From: Rhexocercosporidium sp. MPI-PUGE-AT-0058
Taxonomy: Eukaryota > Ascomycota > Leotiomycetes > Helotiales
Direction of reading: 5' to 3'
NCBI GenBank assembly: GCA_020746875.1
Contig: JAGTJL010000006.1
Span: 1,240,001-1,304,000 of the forward strand
DNA: 64,000 nt
The notes beneath the pieces are model-generated. The model made no database searches. It was not told where the DNA came from and was given only the letters and a program-made list of their open reading frames with translations. This document shows positions 1 to 11,626 of this stretch, piece by piece. Positions within the stretch are counted from its first letter, which is position 1. The number at the start of each line of letters is the position of its first letter. A program made the position numbers and the translations under genes.

Positions 1-456
1 AAAAGATAAATGCTATGGATTACTTTGACAATGTACCATCTCGTGTGGTGTAGATCTGTCTTTCTCTTTATTGACCTTCAAATGCCAGCCATGAAGTAAC
101 ACGACCTCGTCTCCTTCTCAAGACCGCAGGTGAAGATAGGTAGGTAGGTGAGTAATCTTCCGCTGCTGCCCTACCACGGGCCGGAAGCCTCTGAATCCAC
201 CGTTTGCCTTAGGCTCTATTTTCGCTTAGTCTACGGTGGTACAGGCAATAAGTTTAAGCTCACCGCCTTTTTCTGCCCTAAGAGTTTGTATGGGCAGAAT
301 GAGGCGGTAAGCCTAAACTTATTGCCTGTACCACCGTAAACGCCAATTACCAGCACTCATCTTTCTCTGTGAAATACACTCACTCCACTTTTGCAGCTTC
401 CTCCTAGCCAAGTATTGCTTAACAATAACGCTCCAAATAGGCACCCTCAACTCCTT
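1..456. other. Upstream region of the HAD hydrolase gene
   Basis: No supportable coding sequence was found. The region holds the palindromic element described at 232-338 and otherwise looks like promoter and 5' leader of the gene starting at 457. An open frame at 148-339 runs through the palindrome and is not credible as a gene. Confidence 0.5.
232..338. repeat. Palindromic MITE-like element flanked by TA
   Basis: Two arms of about 49 bp (232-280 and 290-338) are inverted copies with a few mismatches, separated by a loop of about 9 bp. The outer ends read TA-CGGTGG and CCACCG-TA, so a TA dinucleotide sits at both edges. This fits the target duplication of Tc1/mariner-type elements. It lies about 120 bp upstream of the HAD gene start and could form a strong hairpin if transcribed. 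Confidence 0.7.
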
Positions 457-1993
457 ATGAATACCCGAAAACACCTATTCAAGTCCTTGAAAATCTGTCC
501 CTTCCCTATCTCACTTGTGGTGCGAAATCAGCACGCCGAGAGATCGTTCAGTATGTCGAGTCCATTGTTGAAAGAATCCAGGAGATTCGCTCCGTTGGGC
601 ACGGATGCTGGTGGCGAGTTGCCCCAGCTGAAGGGTATTGTGTTTGACGTTGATGGGACCTTGTGGTGAGTTTGATAACTCTTCTCTCTGTCCGTCGTGG
701 CTTATTTCTGTTAAGCATTTGCTTGCTGTAATGTTCTTTGTTGCACTCGAAGACTAAGAATGGTTTCGGGGTCTACTCAGTTGGTGTTGAAGGTGAGAGC
801 TGCTGGTGCTACCTTTTCAGGATTCATCGTGGTCTTTTATCCTACGGGGAATCGTGAATCGTGTGTCTGATGGTATGATCTCTACCTGGTCCTTTAAAAG
901 ATGCCTTCATTTTTAGTTTATGTATTACCCATTGCTCCCACACCGTATCCCGACTATTGGCACATCAATATTTCAGCTCAGCCTACATCTGATTCAAGTG
1001 ATCGAGAAGATTGGTACTGTCCATTAATTCCCTAGACGATGATAAGTGAGCTAGTGGAACGTAGCTTCACGGCAGATGGCCAATTGGGCGAGAAGCCAAA
1101 GCCAGGGCTATTTCTACATCGGGTTTGTAAAAAGGATTTTCCCCGTCTCTCCCATAGAGCAATCAACTGTCAATACCTGCGTTAGCAATCGGACAAGTTA
1201 CGACCGACTAATAGTCCACAGTATTCCACAAACCTGGATGTTCGGCCAAATGCGATCCGCCCTAGGAATCGACAAAAGCAGAGACATCCTCGACCACATT
1301 CACTCCCTACCCACCTCCGAGCAAGAAGCCGCCCAAGAGAAAATCCGCGCCATTGAACGTTCAGCAATGATTTCCCAAGAACCACAACCCGGTCTCCAAT
1401 CACTGATGGAATATCTCGAAACACGCAAGATCCCAAAGGGCATATGTACCCGCAATTTCGAAGCCCCGGTCACGCATTTTCTGGAGAAGTTCTTGACGGG
1501 GAAGGAATTTAAGCCGATCGTGACGAGGGAGTTCAAGCCGCCGAAGCCGAGCCCCGCGGGGATTCTACATATTGCGAAGAGTTGGGGATTTGTTGGGAAG
1601 GATGGGAAAGAGGGGGATGCTAGTCAGGTTATCATGGTTGGGTAAGTGAACTGATTCTCCAGATTCGAGATTGAACTTGAAAGTCACAGATCAAAGTTTC
1701 AAATTCGGCTTGGACCAAGCGAGGAAGGGCTGACTTCCCCCAGGGACTCAATAGATGACATGACGGCTGGTTATACAGCAGGAGCCGCAACGGTGCTGCT
1801 AGTAAACGATGTTAATGCCCACCTGGAAAATCACGAGCATACTGACCTGGTCGTGTCACAATTGGATGAGCTGATCGAGATTCTGGAGAAGGGCTTCGTC
1901 GGGAAGATTGGTAGGGGAGAGGATAGTGATACAGGGGCTAGAGCAGAAGGCGTCCTGAAGAATGGAAAGGCTGAGGGAGTCACGAGCAACTGA
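457..1993 (+). CDS. HAD-superfamily hydrolase, three exons, possible mitochondrial presequence
   Basis: Exons 457-665, 1222-1641 and 1744-1993 join in phase to 292 residues (introns GTGAGT..CAG, 556 bp; GTAAGT..CAG, 102 bp). All HAD motifs are present: motif I DVDGT with nucleophile D64 and D66; motif II threonine about 146 (GICTRN); motif III lysine about 178 (FKPPKPSP); motif IV GDSIDD with D211 and D215. The first intron splits the codon after DGTL, giving DGTLCIPQTW. These motifs imply a metal-dependent phosphotransfer enzyme, probably a phosphatase; the substrate is not visible. The first 34 residues are rich in Arg/Lys and lack acid apart from one Glu, which fits a mitochondrial targeting peptide. 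An alternative start at 553 (MSSPLL) would give a cytosolic form. The gene converges on the MAPKK gene with a 278-bp gap. Intron 1 is long for this genome and could hide an unrecognised exon. Confidence 0.85.
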
Positions 1994-2271
1994 TGGATAC
2001 CGAATTATAGATCGTAAGGAATCGTTGTCTAAATACGCCGGCAGCCAAGCCATAGCCACTGCATCATTGAAATACCCTATTTCCTTCATCGCACGACTCG
2101 GTCCAGCTAGAAAATCGAGACTTGACATACATGCATTTGAAAGAGTAAAGAAAATACCGGACATAGATCTGACATGATGGTGGAGACGCCGGGGAGATGC
2201 TTCAAGGTGCTTCCGGGGTTCGGAAATGTGAATGGCTGCAAAGAAGATGCGGAACATAGCATTATATTGAT

Positions 2272-4030
2272 TTAGTATTCGTACGAGTTAGACCCGCTGG
2301 CAGGATATCCAGATCCGTACATACCATTCCCAAAGGTCGCCTGTCGTCTACTCTCCCTTTTCACATCTGTATCGGCATTTTCCTTCTTTGGAACCGGAGG
2401 CGGTGGTAATGGACCGGCAGGTGGTGCAGGTCGCATTGGAAGTGTTGTGGTGGAGAAGGACGCGGCATTAGCACTGGAAGGGCCGTTGGACGAGTGGTCA
2501 GGTGCGTTTAAAGTGGTTACCTTGGGTACAGAGTTTGTTGTGGAAACTCTAGGAGGAAGACCTGGGTGAAATGGAGCCCCTGATGCACGGCCGAGGCTGC
2601 TTGATCCGTTCTTGGTTGGTGATCTATCACTGTATTGTGGAGATGTGACAGCTGAGCGGACGTCGCCGCCACCAATTGGGATGTCGCCAGATGTTGGCGT
2701 AGGAAGAGAGTAGTCTGGGGAATTCGAGGAGTAGGGTCCGGTGGGCGAGTCTGCGGAGCGAAGTAGTTGCTGTGTCGAGGGAGATAGTTGAGGAGCGAGA
2801 TGGGATTTGCGGTTGTCCTTCTCAATCAAGCTGACTGCCCACTCTCTCAGGTCTACCGGAGTTCTCTTGGCTGCTTGTACAAAAGGTTCGCGTTCCTTCA
2901 AAATGTCAGTATTTGGTAAGATCGTTCTTGAGATCGGTACTTACGAAAAGTTCTTGTGGTGTAGGTCGTTCTTCTGGGGCCTTGGCCATACATTTCTGTA
3001 TCATATCCTCCAAGATCTGGGGAAAAGCCTCGCTCTTGGGCAGCTTCGGGGCTGGCTCGTAAACGATCTGCTGTAAAAGGTCCAGAATACCAGATGGTGC
3101 TCCGTCGCCATCGGACAAATGCTCGCTGGCATCGAAAGGGAATTTCCCGATCGCCAATTCCATGATTGACAACCCGAAACTCCACACATCTGATTTCACG
3201 GTATACTTCTGCCCTTGAATTCTTTCGGGGGCCATGTATGTGGATGTTCCAACGAAAGTATCTGCTACCGAGTTGACCAGCTCTCCCGAAACACCAAAGT
3301 CACATAGCTTGATCTGACCCTTCGAGTTCACCAGGATATTCGAGGGTTTGATGTCTCGGTGCATGATGTGATGCTTGATGTAGAGGTACGTAAGTCCCCC
3401 AAGCGTCGCTTCTGCAATCTTCCCCAACACATCCACCCGTACGGGACCGAATAGTTTGGAGATTCTGTCGAGTGAACTGAAAATTGTCAGCAATTGCTCT
3501 GGAACTCCCTGTGTACAGCATACCCAACATCCATATATTCCATGCACATAATAACATCGTTGGTGTCGCTAAGGAAAGCCCCGTAGAAGTTCACAATAAA
3601 TTCCGAGTTGGTATCATGCATAATCTGAAGCTCTCTGACGATTCGACGGCGCATCTCTTTCTTGGCTTCAACATGGATGACCTGTAGGAAACAACGGCAT
3701 TAGCATAGACCCCATGGATCGTGGAATTCTGCAGTCTACCTTTCTTGCCATAACCGTGCCAGTCGCCATATGCCTGACTTTGCTGACGGTGCCTCCATTT
3801 CCATGGCCCAAGTCCTTCAACACCTCTAAATCCTCCCTCTTCAAGTCCAACTTGTATTCGATTCCAATCTCGAGCTGCGCAGTCTGCCTGGCATTCTCGT
3901 TCCCGTTGCCGCCGGGGATTTGAAGATCGCTCTCAGAAGGAACAACGGGCCGCGGGGCAGGCGCTGCCAAAGCAAGACCTTTAACATTCTTCCTCTTCAA
4001 GGTTCGCACTGAACCGATAGCGTCCGACAT
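2272..4030 (-). CDS. STE7: Ste7-type MAP kinase kinase (MAPKK)
   Basis: Four exons on the minus strand: 4030-3740, 3681-3524, 3476-2945 and 2895-2272, with introns of 58, 47 and 49 bp. All phases agree and give 534 residues. The kinase domain spans about residues 65-370: Gly-rich loop GHGNGG (75-80), ATP-binding Lys97 (MARK), catalytic HRDIKPSN (Asp191, Lys193, Asn196), DFG 209-211, and the activation segment SVADTFVGT with candidate phosphosites S219 and T223 (spacing S-x-x-x-T of MAPKKs). The sequence best fits the Ste7/Fuz7/Mst7 branch, which relays Ste11 signals to the Fus3/Kss1-type MAPK for mating, filamentation and infection-related growth in fungi. A tail of about 150 residues after the kinase domain is rich in Ser, Pro and Gly, including PLPPPPVP. 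The start is the ATG opening MSDAIGSV. Upstream on the coding strand is a GA/CT-rich leader, typical of fungal 5' UTRs. Confidence 0.93.
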
Positions 4031-4531
4031 ATTGGGATTCTGTCTCCGCAACTCTCGCCCTCTCTCACACACTCTCTCTCTCTCTGCAAGGTCTGGCCGA
4101 CGGCTAAGAAAGGGCAGAAGATGGTGGATTGATGAGTCGCGGAAGGCTGTCTTGTGGCGTGTGCAGGAAAGAAATACGAGCAATGGTGGTGGGCGGCACT
4201 TTAGACGCTGGCTGGCTACAAGTAGCAAATGTTGGGTTGGGCTGGCTGTGGACGACGCGGCAAATGGGGGCGAGGTGATAGCAATAGCAAGCTACGAAGG
4301 TCGTGATTGTGATTGTGATTGAACAGCGTGGTGTAAGTGTAGTTGGTGTAGATGTGTGCCTTGTGGACTGGGTGCTGGGTGGGGTTGTGCCCAACGAACG
4401 ACGAGAGGAGCGGCAGGGAGAGCGAGAGTGTGTCTGTATGGACTGGACCGGAGTGTATCTGTAGCGGATAGGCTGGCCTCCACAGTCGAGGGATGGTGGA
4501 CAGGATCAGCGGTAGCGTCTCTGTACCTGGC

Positions 4532-4939
4532 CCACCAGGGGGTGCAGGATTTCGTGGGACTATAACCGAGAACTCCATCAACTTCAAGAAGTAATTAAAA
4601 CCACAACTTTTAATAACATCTTTCAAAAATAGGATTTCGAATATTAAATATAAACCTTTAAAATCTTGTAACAATAGTTTCTTTTTATTTACGTTATATC
4701 TTGTGTAAATTATGTTTAAAAATAATAACTTTTTGCTTTTTAAATTTCTTTAATTAATAAATACTTATAATCACAAGTCTTAAATTAACAAGTAGAACTT
4801 TAATTTCAAAGTATTAAGTATTTATTTCTTTAATTTTAAGTCTTTTTATTATTAGGTGGTTATTTAATAAAGTCCTGAAAAGTCTAATTTTTGGTGGGGT
4901 TTCCGATTCTGTCCCACGAATTCCTGCACCCCCTGGTGG
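4532..4939. mobile_element. Small TIR-bounded element with an AT-rich core
   Basis: The two ends are inverted copies: 4532-4560 reads CCACCAGGGGGTGCAGGA and on to GTGGGAC, and 4911-4939 is its reverse complement with one mismatch in 29. The ends are GC-rich, while the core 4570-4890 is strongly AT-rich like the RIP-mutated tracts further along. Total length is about 408 bp with no coding capacity, as expected of a MITE or a degraded DNA transposon. I could not find a clear target-site duplication, so exact ends and superfamily are open. Confidence 0.7.
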
Positions 4940-5442
4940 CCTCTTGTTGTACTCGGGAGGTAGGGAATGTAGGTATGCAATTGTACAGATGGATGATGGA
5001 CAACGCAGACGGTTGCAGATGAGGTTGCAGTAGTATGAGCAGGAGCAGGAGCAGCAGAAGCCGACGCTGAAGTCGCACAGGAAAGGTCGACGGCAGATCT
5101 AGCCCAACGCAGCCCAATAATATAATTTCAATAGAACAATATGTATGTAATCGGGTCCAGTAATTACTGTACTGGCTGTACTGTCGACGGAGCTTCGGTA
5201 CTAGATTGGTGACAGGCGGGCGGACGTGGGCATCGAGCGCTACAGTACTGTTCTCAACCTCAACTCAGGGCCAGCCAGGAACGTAGGTGGTACGTGGGGA
5301 GGTTTTTGGAAAGATGATGCTTGGCGGCCCGACAGCGAACAAAACATCCCTGTGCCCCCAGGTATAATAAGTACTTTGGTTTCTGACAAGATCGCACTGA
5401 CTCGAGATTCTGTAGGGAGAGGTGTGTGGAGCAAGCCAAAGC

Positions 5443-5497
5443 AGAGCGAGAGCGAGAGGAGAGGAGAGGAGAGGAGAGGAGAGGGGAGGGGAAGAGA
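5443..5497. repeat. Polypurine microsatellite (GAGAGG units)
   Basis: A run of GAGCGAG and then GAGAGG-type units gives an almost pure purine tract on the plus strand, upstream of SPT6. Such tracts are common in fungal promoters and leaders. Confidence 0.85.
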
Positions 5498-6652
5498 AAT
5501 GACTTTGAAAGCGAAAGGTAAAGAAAGATAAAAGGGAGGGCAATATAATCTGACGTCTGGATAGTCCGGTCTCGTCTCTTTGTCTGGGGACTCTCAGACT
5601 GCACTCTACTGGGTGTTCCACGACACAGGAACTGCAGGTGGATTCTGATTTCTGGAGTCTGCTGGTTCCAGGAGCCGCGCACTGGCTTGCGAATAGACGG
5701 AAAGAGGGCCATGCCATGTCTCAGCATTTAGACTTTTTGCGCATGGGATAGGCTCACATTTACTGGCACTCGTCCGAGCTTTGCTTGCTTTGGTCCTGAG
5801 TGAAAATAGAACAAGTGTGAAATAATTAATAGGCAGGGAAATCCTCAATCCGGTAGCCTTCCAACCAGAAATCCGTCAGTAAGATTTCGTACCTAGGCAG
5901 ATAGTAAACGTCTTATGTACCTTGGTTGGCAATTTAACACGGTAACTATGAGCATAAATATAACTGACTATGTGCGTAGATGCATCTATACGTACGAATC
6001 GAGTTTTCGATCACTACTTCCTGAGGGTCTAGTTGGGATTCGTAGGTAATGAATGCATGATGTATATTGGCTGTCTACAAAGGTAGCCGCAAATGCATGT
6101 TGCAACATTGAATCAGAGTGAAGAGAAGCTCTTAGTGCTAGGACGATCAAGAACAAATTTACCTACCTTCATATATTTCTACGAATATTCAGGGATTTTC
6201 CTCAGAAGAATGTCCAAGAGAAATTTACAAAATTGCCAGAAATCCAAGTATGCGGTACTCCCCTCCCCGACTGCCCTGGGTGCTGTCTGTGGCTGTGGGC
6301 TGGGCCTGTGGCTGGTCGATGTGTGGCTTGTCACCTGATCGAGCATCGCGGAACCGTGAATTTGGTGTTGGAAGGGACGACTGGACGCGAGAGAAAGCAC
6401 ATCCATAGCGACAACTTCAAGAGCCGCCATCAACTCAGGGCTGTCGACTGCACATTCGCTGATCTAAGGTCGCACTGTTGCCTACGTTGCTTGGCTTCTG
6501 ACCGGCAGCAGTTACTTTTTCGCCCTCCCGCTGACCTGCCTCCTCCAGCAACCTACCGAAGTACTCTCCTTTACAATTCACAAACTTGTGCCCGATCCAT
6601 GCCCAAGCAACATCTGCGAATCACTCAACACCACCCCTCATAAGCCGCGAAG

Positions 6653-9600
6653 ATGAGCATGCGAGACTTGATCAATGGGGAGGCGGAGCTTGATGACGAG
6701 GAGAACGATGAGTCTTTTGACGAGGATACTGGAGAGGCCAGACACAGCAAGCAAAGAGATCCTGACCTGGACGATTCGAGTGAGGAGGAAGATGATGACG
6801 ATGAGGAGGCAGCTCGGGCGGTATGTCACAATACACAATACTATAGGCTATCCCATGGTAGGAAGTTTATTGACTAAAACGTTCTAGGTTCGGGAGGGAT
6901 TCATCATTGAAGACGATGAAGACGAAGAGGCTGAGCAGCGCCGTCGCCGTCGTAAGAAGCGCAATCGTGCAGAAAGAGAGCAGGAAGAGGCAGCCTTGGA
7001 TGAAGAGGACTTGGATCTCATTGGTGAAGCAATTCCTGAATGGGAGCGCAAGACCGCTGCGCAGGTATGTAGCAGCACTATTTACATCTCAAACCAGCTG
7101 ACCTTGCACCCCAGCCAAAGCTCAAGCGTCTCAAGCGTGGACACCGAGAGGATACCGACCAACGTCGAGAGCGTGGCCTAGACGAGATTTTTTCTGACGA
7201 TGAGGAGGCGGATACCGGCCATGATGTGGACCGAGGGTTTACTCGATCAGACCATCATCGAGTTGACGAATTTGCCGATTTCATCGAGGAAGATGATCTC
7301 GAGGATGAGGACGAGCGGCAGAGACATCAGGAGGAGATGGAGGTGGCTCGTCCACGAGAAAGGGGCTATGTTGGTGGTACGGAAGCTTCCGGTCTCGACA
7401 AGGATGCTCTGGATGATATGGAGGCCATATTCGGAAACGGAGAGGACTATGACTGGGCATTGGCTCTCGAGGACGAGGCAGAAGCCAGGGAAGCCGGTGA
7501 CCATAATCTGGAGTTGAAAGACGTCTTCGAACCATCACAACTTGCAGAGAAGCTTCTCACGGACGAGGATAATCAAATCCGATGGGCAGACGAGCCAGAA
7601 CGATTTCAGCTGGACCGATTACCTTACAAGAATCTACAAATTACCGACGACCAATTCAAGGAGGAAGCCCGTTGGATCACTAGTCTCATCTGGCCAAAGA
7701 AGCAGCTACATAGCGACTTGCAGGCCCCCTTCACAAGAGCTATCGGCAAAGTACTGGAATTCTTCGTGGTGGATGAAGTAGAAGTACCTTATGTTTTCCA
7801 ACATCGAAAGGACTACTTGATTCACGCCAAGAAAACTCGAGTTCGCGACAGCAACGACCAGGACGAGTACGTCGTCAGTGCCGAAAAATTACTGAATCAG
7901 GATGACCTTTGGCGTGTTCTCGAACTTGATCTTAAGTTCCGAGCATTGATCGAAAAGCGAAATGTTTTGGAGAGAACATATGACAATTTGAAGCTTGCTG
8001 GAGGTGTGGATGATTCAATGGTGGAGACTATGCTGCCAGTTGCAGTCACAATGGAAGAGTTGCAGGACATCCAAGATTTTGTTTATTTCCAGTATTCTGC
8101 GGAAATCAAGGATCTGGCTGCCACAAATGGTGACATCAAGGAAAAGCGTCGTCCAGGAGGGAAATCGACAATCTTTGATCGCATTCGAAAAGGTAAGGCA
8201 TACAATCTTGTTAGAGCATACGGTATCACGCCAGACCAAGTTGCTCAGAACGCCTTGAGAGAAGGACGAAAGCAGTACACGGAAGACTCCTCGCTTACGC
8301 CTATCGATCTTGCGGATTCCCTCACTCTCGATAGCGAATTCAGTACTGGGGAGCAGGTACTTCTGGCGGCTCGTCAGATGTTTGCCGAAGAATTATTCAT
8401 GAACCCCCGGATGCGAAAGCACTTCCGCATGAACTACTACATGATGGGTGTCGTCAATTGCCGAAGAACCGAGAAAGGCCTGCGAAAAATCGACGAGCAG
8501 CATCCATATTACGAGTTGAAGTACTTAAAGAATCAGACCTTTAGCGATATCGCCAACAAGCCGGAGATCTTCCTCAAGATGTTGAAGGCCGAGGAAGAAG
8601 GACTGATCGAGGTCAAAGTCAAACTTCAAAACGAGCAAGAGTTTCGGAAGCAGCTCTTTTCTGAATTCGCATCTGACAATTTCAGCGAGCTTGCTGATGC
8701 TTGGAATGATGAGCGACAGAAGGTCTTGGATCTCGCTTTCACTAAGCTTGAGAGAGTCATCACCAAGGGTGTCAAGGAGAGCATGAGAACCGAATGCCAA
8801 GACTCTGTTCTCAAGATTTGCCGAGAGGAGTACTCGAAGCGACTCGATCAGGCGCCATACAAACCCAAGGGCATGGTTCTCGGCACGATTCCGCGGGTTC
8901 TCACCCTATCCAACGGCAGCGGAGATCCAGGTCGAGACCCTGTTGCTTGGGCGTGGGTTGAGGAAGATGGACGTGTGCTTGAACACGGCAAATTTGACAA
9001 CCTTTCCCGCAATGAGAAATCGAGAGAAGACTTCGTGGAGCTCGTACTACGAAGGAAGCCGGATGTTCTTGGTATCAGTGGATTCTCTGTCGATACCCAT
9101 AAGCTCATAACCAGTATAAGAGATTTGGTAGAGGAAAAGGGCTTGAAGGGTGCCGAATTCGAGGACCCAGATACAGGCGATGACCGAAGCGAGCCCCTCG
9201 ATATTGTCATCGTGAATGATGAGGTTGCGCGACTTTACAAGGACAGCCCTCGTGCTGCTCTTGACCACCCAACATTCTCCTCGCTCACAAAGTATTGCGT
9301 TGCCTTGGCCAAGTATCTGCAGAACCCAATGAAGGAATACGCCGCTCTTGGGAAGGACATTATCTCATTGTCATTCCATTCGTGCCAGCAACTTCTGCCG
9401 GAGGAGAAGCTTCGAAAGCAGCTCGAGACAGCCATGGTTGATATGGTCAATTTATGTGGAGTCGACATCAATGAAGCAATCGCAGACTCCTACACAGCTA
9501 CGCTGCTCCCATTCGTCTGTGGTCTCGGCCCAAGAAAAGCCACAGCAGTTCTGAAAACCATCAATGCCAATGGTGGTATCGTCAATACCAGAGACGAGTT

Positions 9601-11045
9601 GGTTGGTGACCCAGATAGTGGCAAGTTGCCAGTTGTTGGTCCAAGAGTTTGGAACAACTGTGCAAGTTTCTTATCAATCGAGTACGACAGCTCAAACCAA
9701 ACATCCGACTACCTTGACAACACCCGTGTTCATCCCGAAGACTATGAGCTTGGTCGTAAGATGGCTGCCGATGCATTGGAGTTGGATGAGGAGGATGTGA
9801 AAGCTGAAGTCGACGAAGGTGGTGCGGGAGCCATTGTCCGCAAGCTCATCAAGGATGACGAGCAGGAGAAGGTCAATGACTTGATTCTGGAAGAGTATGC
9901 CGAGCAACTTGAGCGGAACTACAACCAGCGGAAACGTGCCACGCTGGAAACAATTCGCGCCGAGCTCCAACAGCCCTATGAGGAATTGAGGAGAAACTTC
10001 TCGATCCTGTCGGATAGCGAAGTCTTCACAATGCTCACAGGCGAGACACAAGAGTCCCTATGTGAAGGGATGATTGTATCAGTCAACATTCGCGTGGCAA
10101 AGGAAGATTTTATCATTGCCAAACTAGATTCTGGCATTGAAGGTCGAGTTGAGCAGCAGGAAGGCTCTGACCTTTCCGATATTCCATTGAATCGGCTGTT
10201 CTCCATGGGACAGACTGCCCAAGCCAAACTTTTGGAACTGGACCGACACAACTTCTCCGCAAGACTTTCTCTGCGTGAACAAATGCTCCGCACTCCTTTC
10301 CGTAAGCGTATTGACCACGACCGTGGTGCTTGGGACACACTGCAAGAGGACAAGGACAAGGAGGAGCTTCGTGAAAAAGACAAGGCGACTGGTCGGACTC
10401 AGAGAGTGGTCAATCACCCGCTTTTCAAACCCTTCAACTCTACACAGGCCGAAGAATATCTCGGCTCTCAGGCTCCTGGCGATGCGGTTGTTCGTCCATC
10501 ATCAAAGGGTAATGATCATCTCGCGGTGACTTGGAAAGTGGCCGATGGTGTGTATCAACACATTGATGTTCTGGAGTTGCAGAAGGAGAACGAATTCTCT
10601 CTGGGTCGTACGCTGCGCATTGGTGGTCGAAATTATACCGATCTCGACGAACTCATCGTGGATCATGTCAAAGCAATGGCCAAAAAGGTTGCAGAAATGA
10701 TGGATCATGACAAATACCAGTCTGGCACACTGGCTGACACTGGTAAGATAATTCACTGCCTCGTTTAATATTCCGAGTTATCACTAACAGTTGCTAGAAA
10801 AATGGTTGACCACCTATACCGAAGCCAACCCTAAGCGATCCGTTTATGCTTTCTGTTTGGATAAGAGACATCCTGGATATTTCCACCTGTGCTTCAAAGC
10901 AGGACAGGCTGGGCGTCCTCACTCGTGGCCAGTTCGCATTATACCCAATGCTTTCGAGCTGATGAAGAGCCAGTATCCCGATATGAAGGCTCTTTGTAAT
11001 GGATTCAAGTTGAGACATCAGAGTGAGCAGATCAAGCGAGCTTGA
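6653..11045 (+). CDS. SPT6: Transcription elongation factor Spt6
   Basis: Exons 6653-6820, 6888-7064, 7115-10742 and 10798-11045 join in phase to 1406 residues, the usual size for fungal Spt6 (introns 67, 50 and 55 bp; the last uses the CTAG acceptor at 10796-10797, because the upstream CAG would shift the frame). Spt6 is a nuclear histone chaperone that travels with RNA polymerase II and reassembles nucleosomes. The N-terminus (about the first 170 residues) is highly acidic with a basic RRRRRKKR stretch, as in the family. It is followed by the Tex-like core: helix-turn-helix, YqgF-like domain ([12 protein letters not shown] and VLGISGFS), helix-hairpin-helix region ([11 protein letters not shown]), S1-like domain near [11 protein letters not shown], and the tandem SH2 region (HPLFKPFN to the end) that binds the polymerase linker. 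Nothing is truncated. It reads away from STE7. Confidence 0.95.
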
Positions 11046-11369
11046 GGGGATTTGTTACATCATGGGACTGGAATGGGGGGGGAGGTTAGATTAGCAAGGA
11101 ACCTTCTCAAGTTGTATTAAGAATAAATCACGCACGCACTCATGGTAGGGGCGGACGGAGCTCACAGTTCGAGGCAAGAAAAGTGTTATCGGCCTGCATC
11201 AATCTACTCTGCACTTTGCACGTGGATGAATTTCATAGCTACTAATGGATTTACGTGACAATGATTAGAAGGGCTGTTTATTGTGAGTCTACGAGGTCTT
11301 GTCCGCGACGGCCCTCCGCAAGCTCCGGGGTCACAGGACCTCGCTTCGCAGCGGTCTTTTGATTAAAAG
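11046..11369. other. 3' flank of SPT6 and edge of the AT-rich tract
   Basis: This is SPT6 3' UTR and intergenic DNA of normal composition, with GC-rich sequence up to about 11354. Composition then drops abruptly to AT-rich retrotransposon sequence. No gene was seen. Confidence 0.6.
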
Positions 11370-11626
11370 TATCAGATAGAGTTTACGATAGGGAAAGTTT
11401 CGTAGAAGTTCAGGGAAAATATATTTAAAAAATTAATCTTTAGCTTTTAAAAAAGTCTAAAAAAGAAGCGTATATATAAAAAAAAGTTACTTATAAAAAG
11501 AAGTAAAACGCCGGCGTAATTAAAAATATAAGTAAAACTAATTCTATTAATATTATAAAAGCTTCGATATTTTTATTTTATAAGCCCGATTTTATATAAA
11601 TAAAATAAATAAGTATATATATAATA
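11370..11626 (-). repeat. 3' LTR of copy A (257-bp family)
   Basis: This aligns with LTRs at 19642-19901, 24232-24488, 26202-26458 and 34983-35240. Shared landmarks are the ACGCCGGCGTAAT core and the GCGTATATAT block. The four best copies are 257-258 bp long, which supports these boundaries. Confidence 0.75.

Larger units (their letters stand above)
4031..6652. promoter_or_regulatory. Shared upstream region of divergent STE7 and SPT6
   Basis: This 2.6-kb gap separates two divergently transcribed genes, so it should carry both promoters and long leaders. A CT-repeat tract lies at about 4060-4085, just upstream of the STE7 start. The inverted-repeat element at 4532-4939 and a polypurine microsatellite at 5443-5497 lie inside it. 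Several open frames on both strands overlap low-complexity sequence and show no recognisable protein. I see no convincing gene. Confidence 0.6.

Noticed and set aside
148..339. 63-codon open frame on the plus strand
   Set aside because: It reads straight through the 232-338 palindrome and has no recognisable domain.
4104..4674. Overlapping Thr/Pro/His-rich frames on the minus strand upstream of STE7
   Set aside because: Low-complexity CT-repeat leader sequence; several frames are open at once, and one crosses into the TIR element.
5226..5848. Several open frames around the polypurine microsatellite
   Set aside because: Open only because of the GAGAGG repeat; no start context, domain or splice structure.
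11285..11354. tRNA-like GC-rich fold next to the AT boundary
   Set aside because: Short hairpins can be drawn, but there is no acceptor stem, T-loop GTTCRA or anticodon arm in the right spacing.
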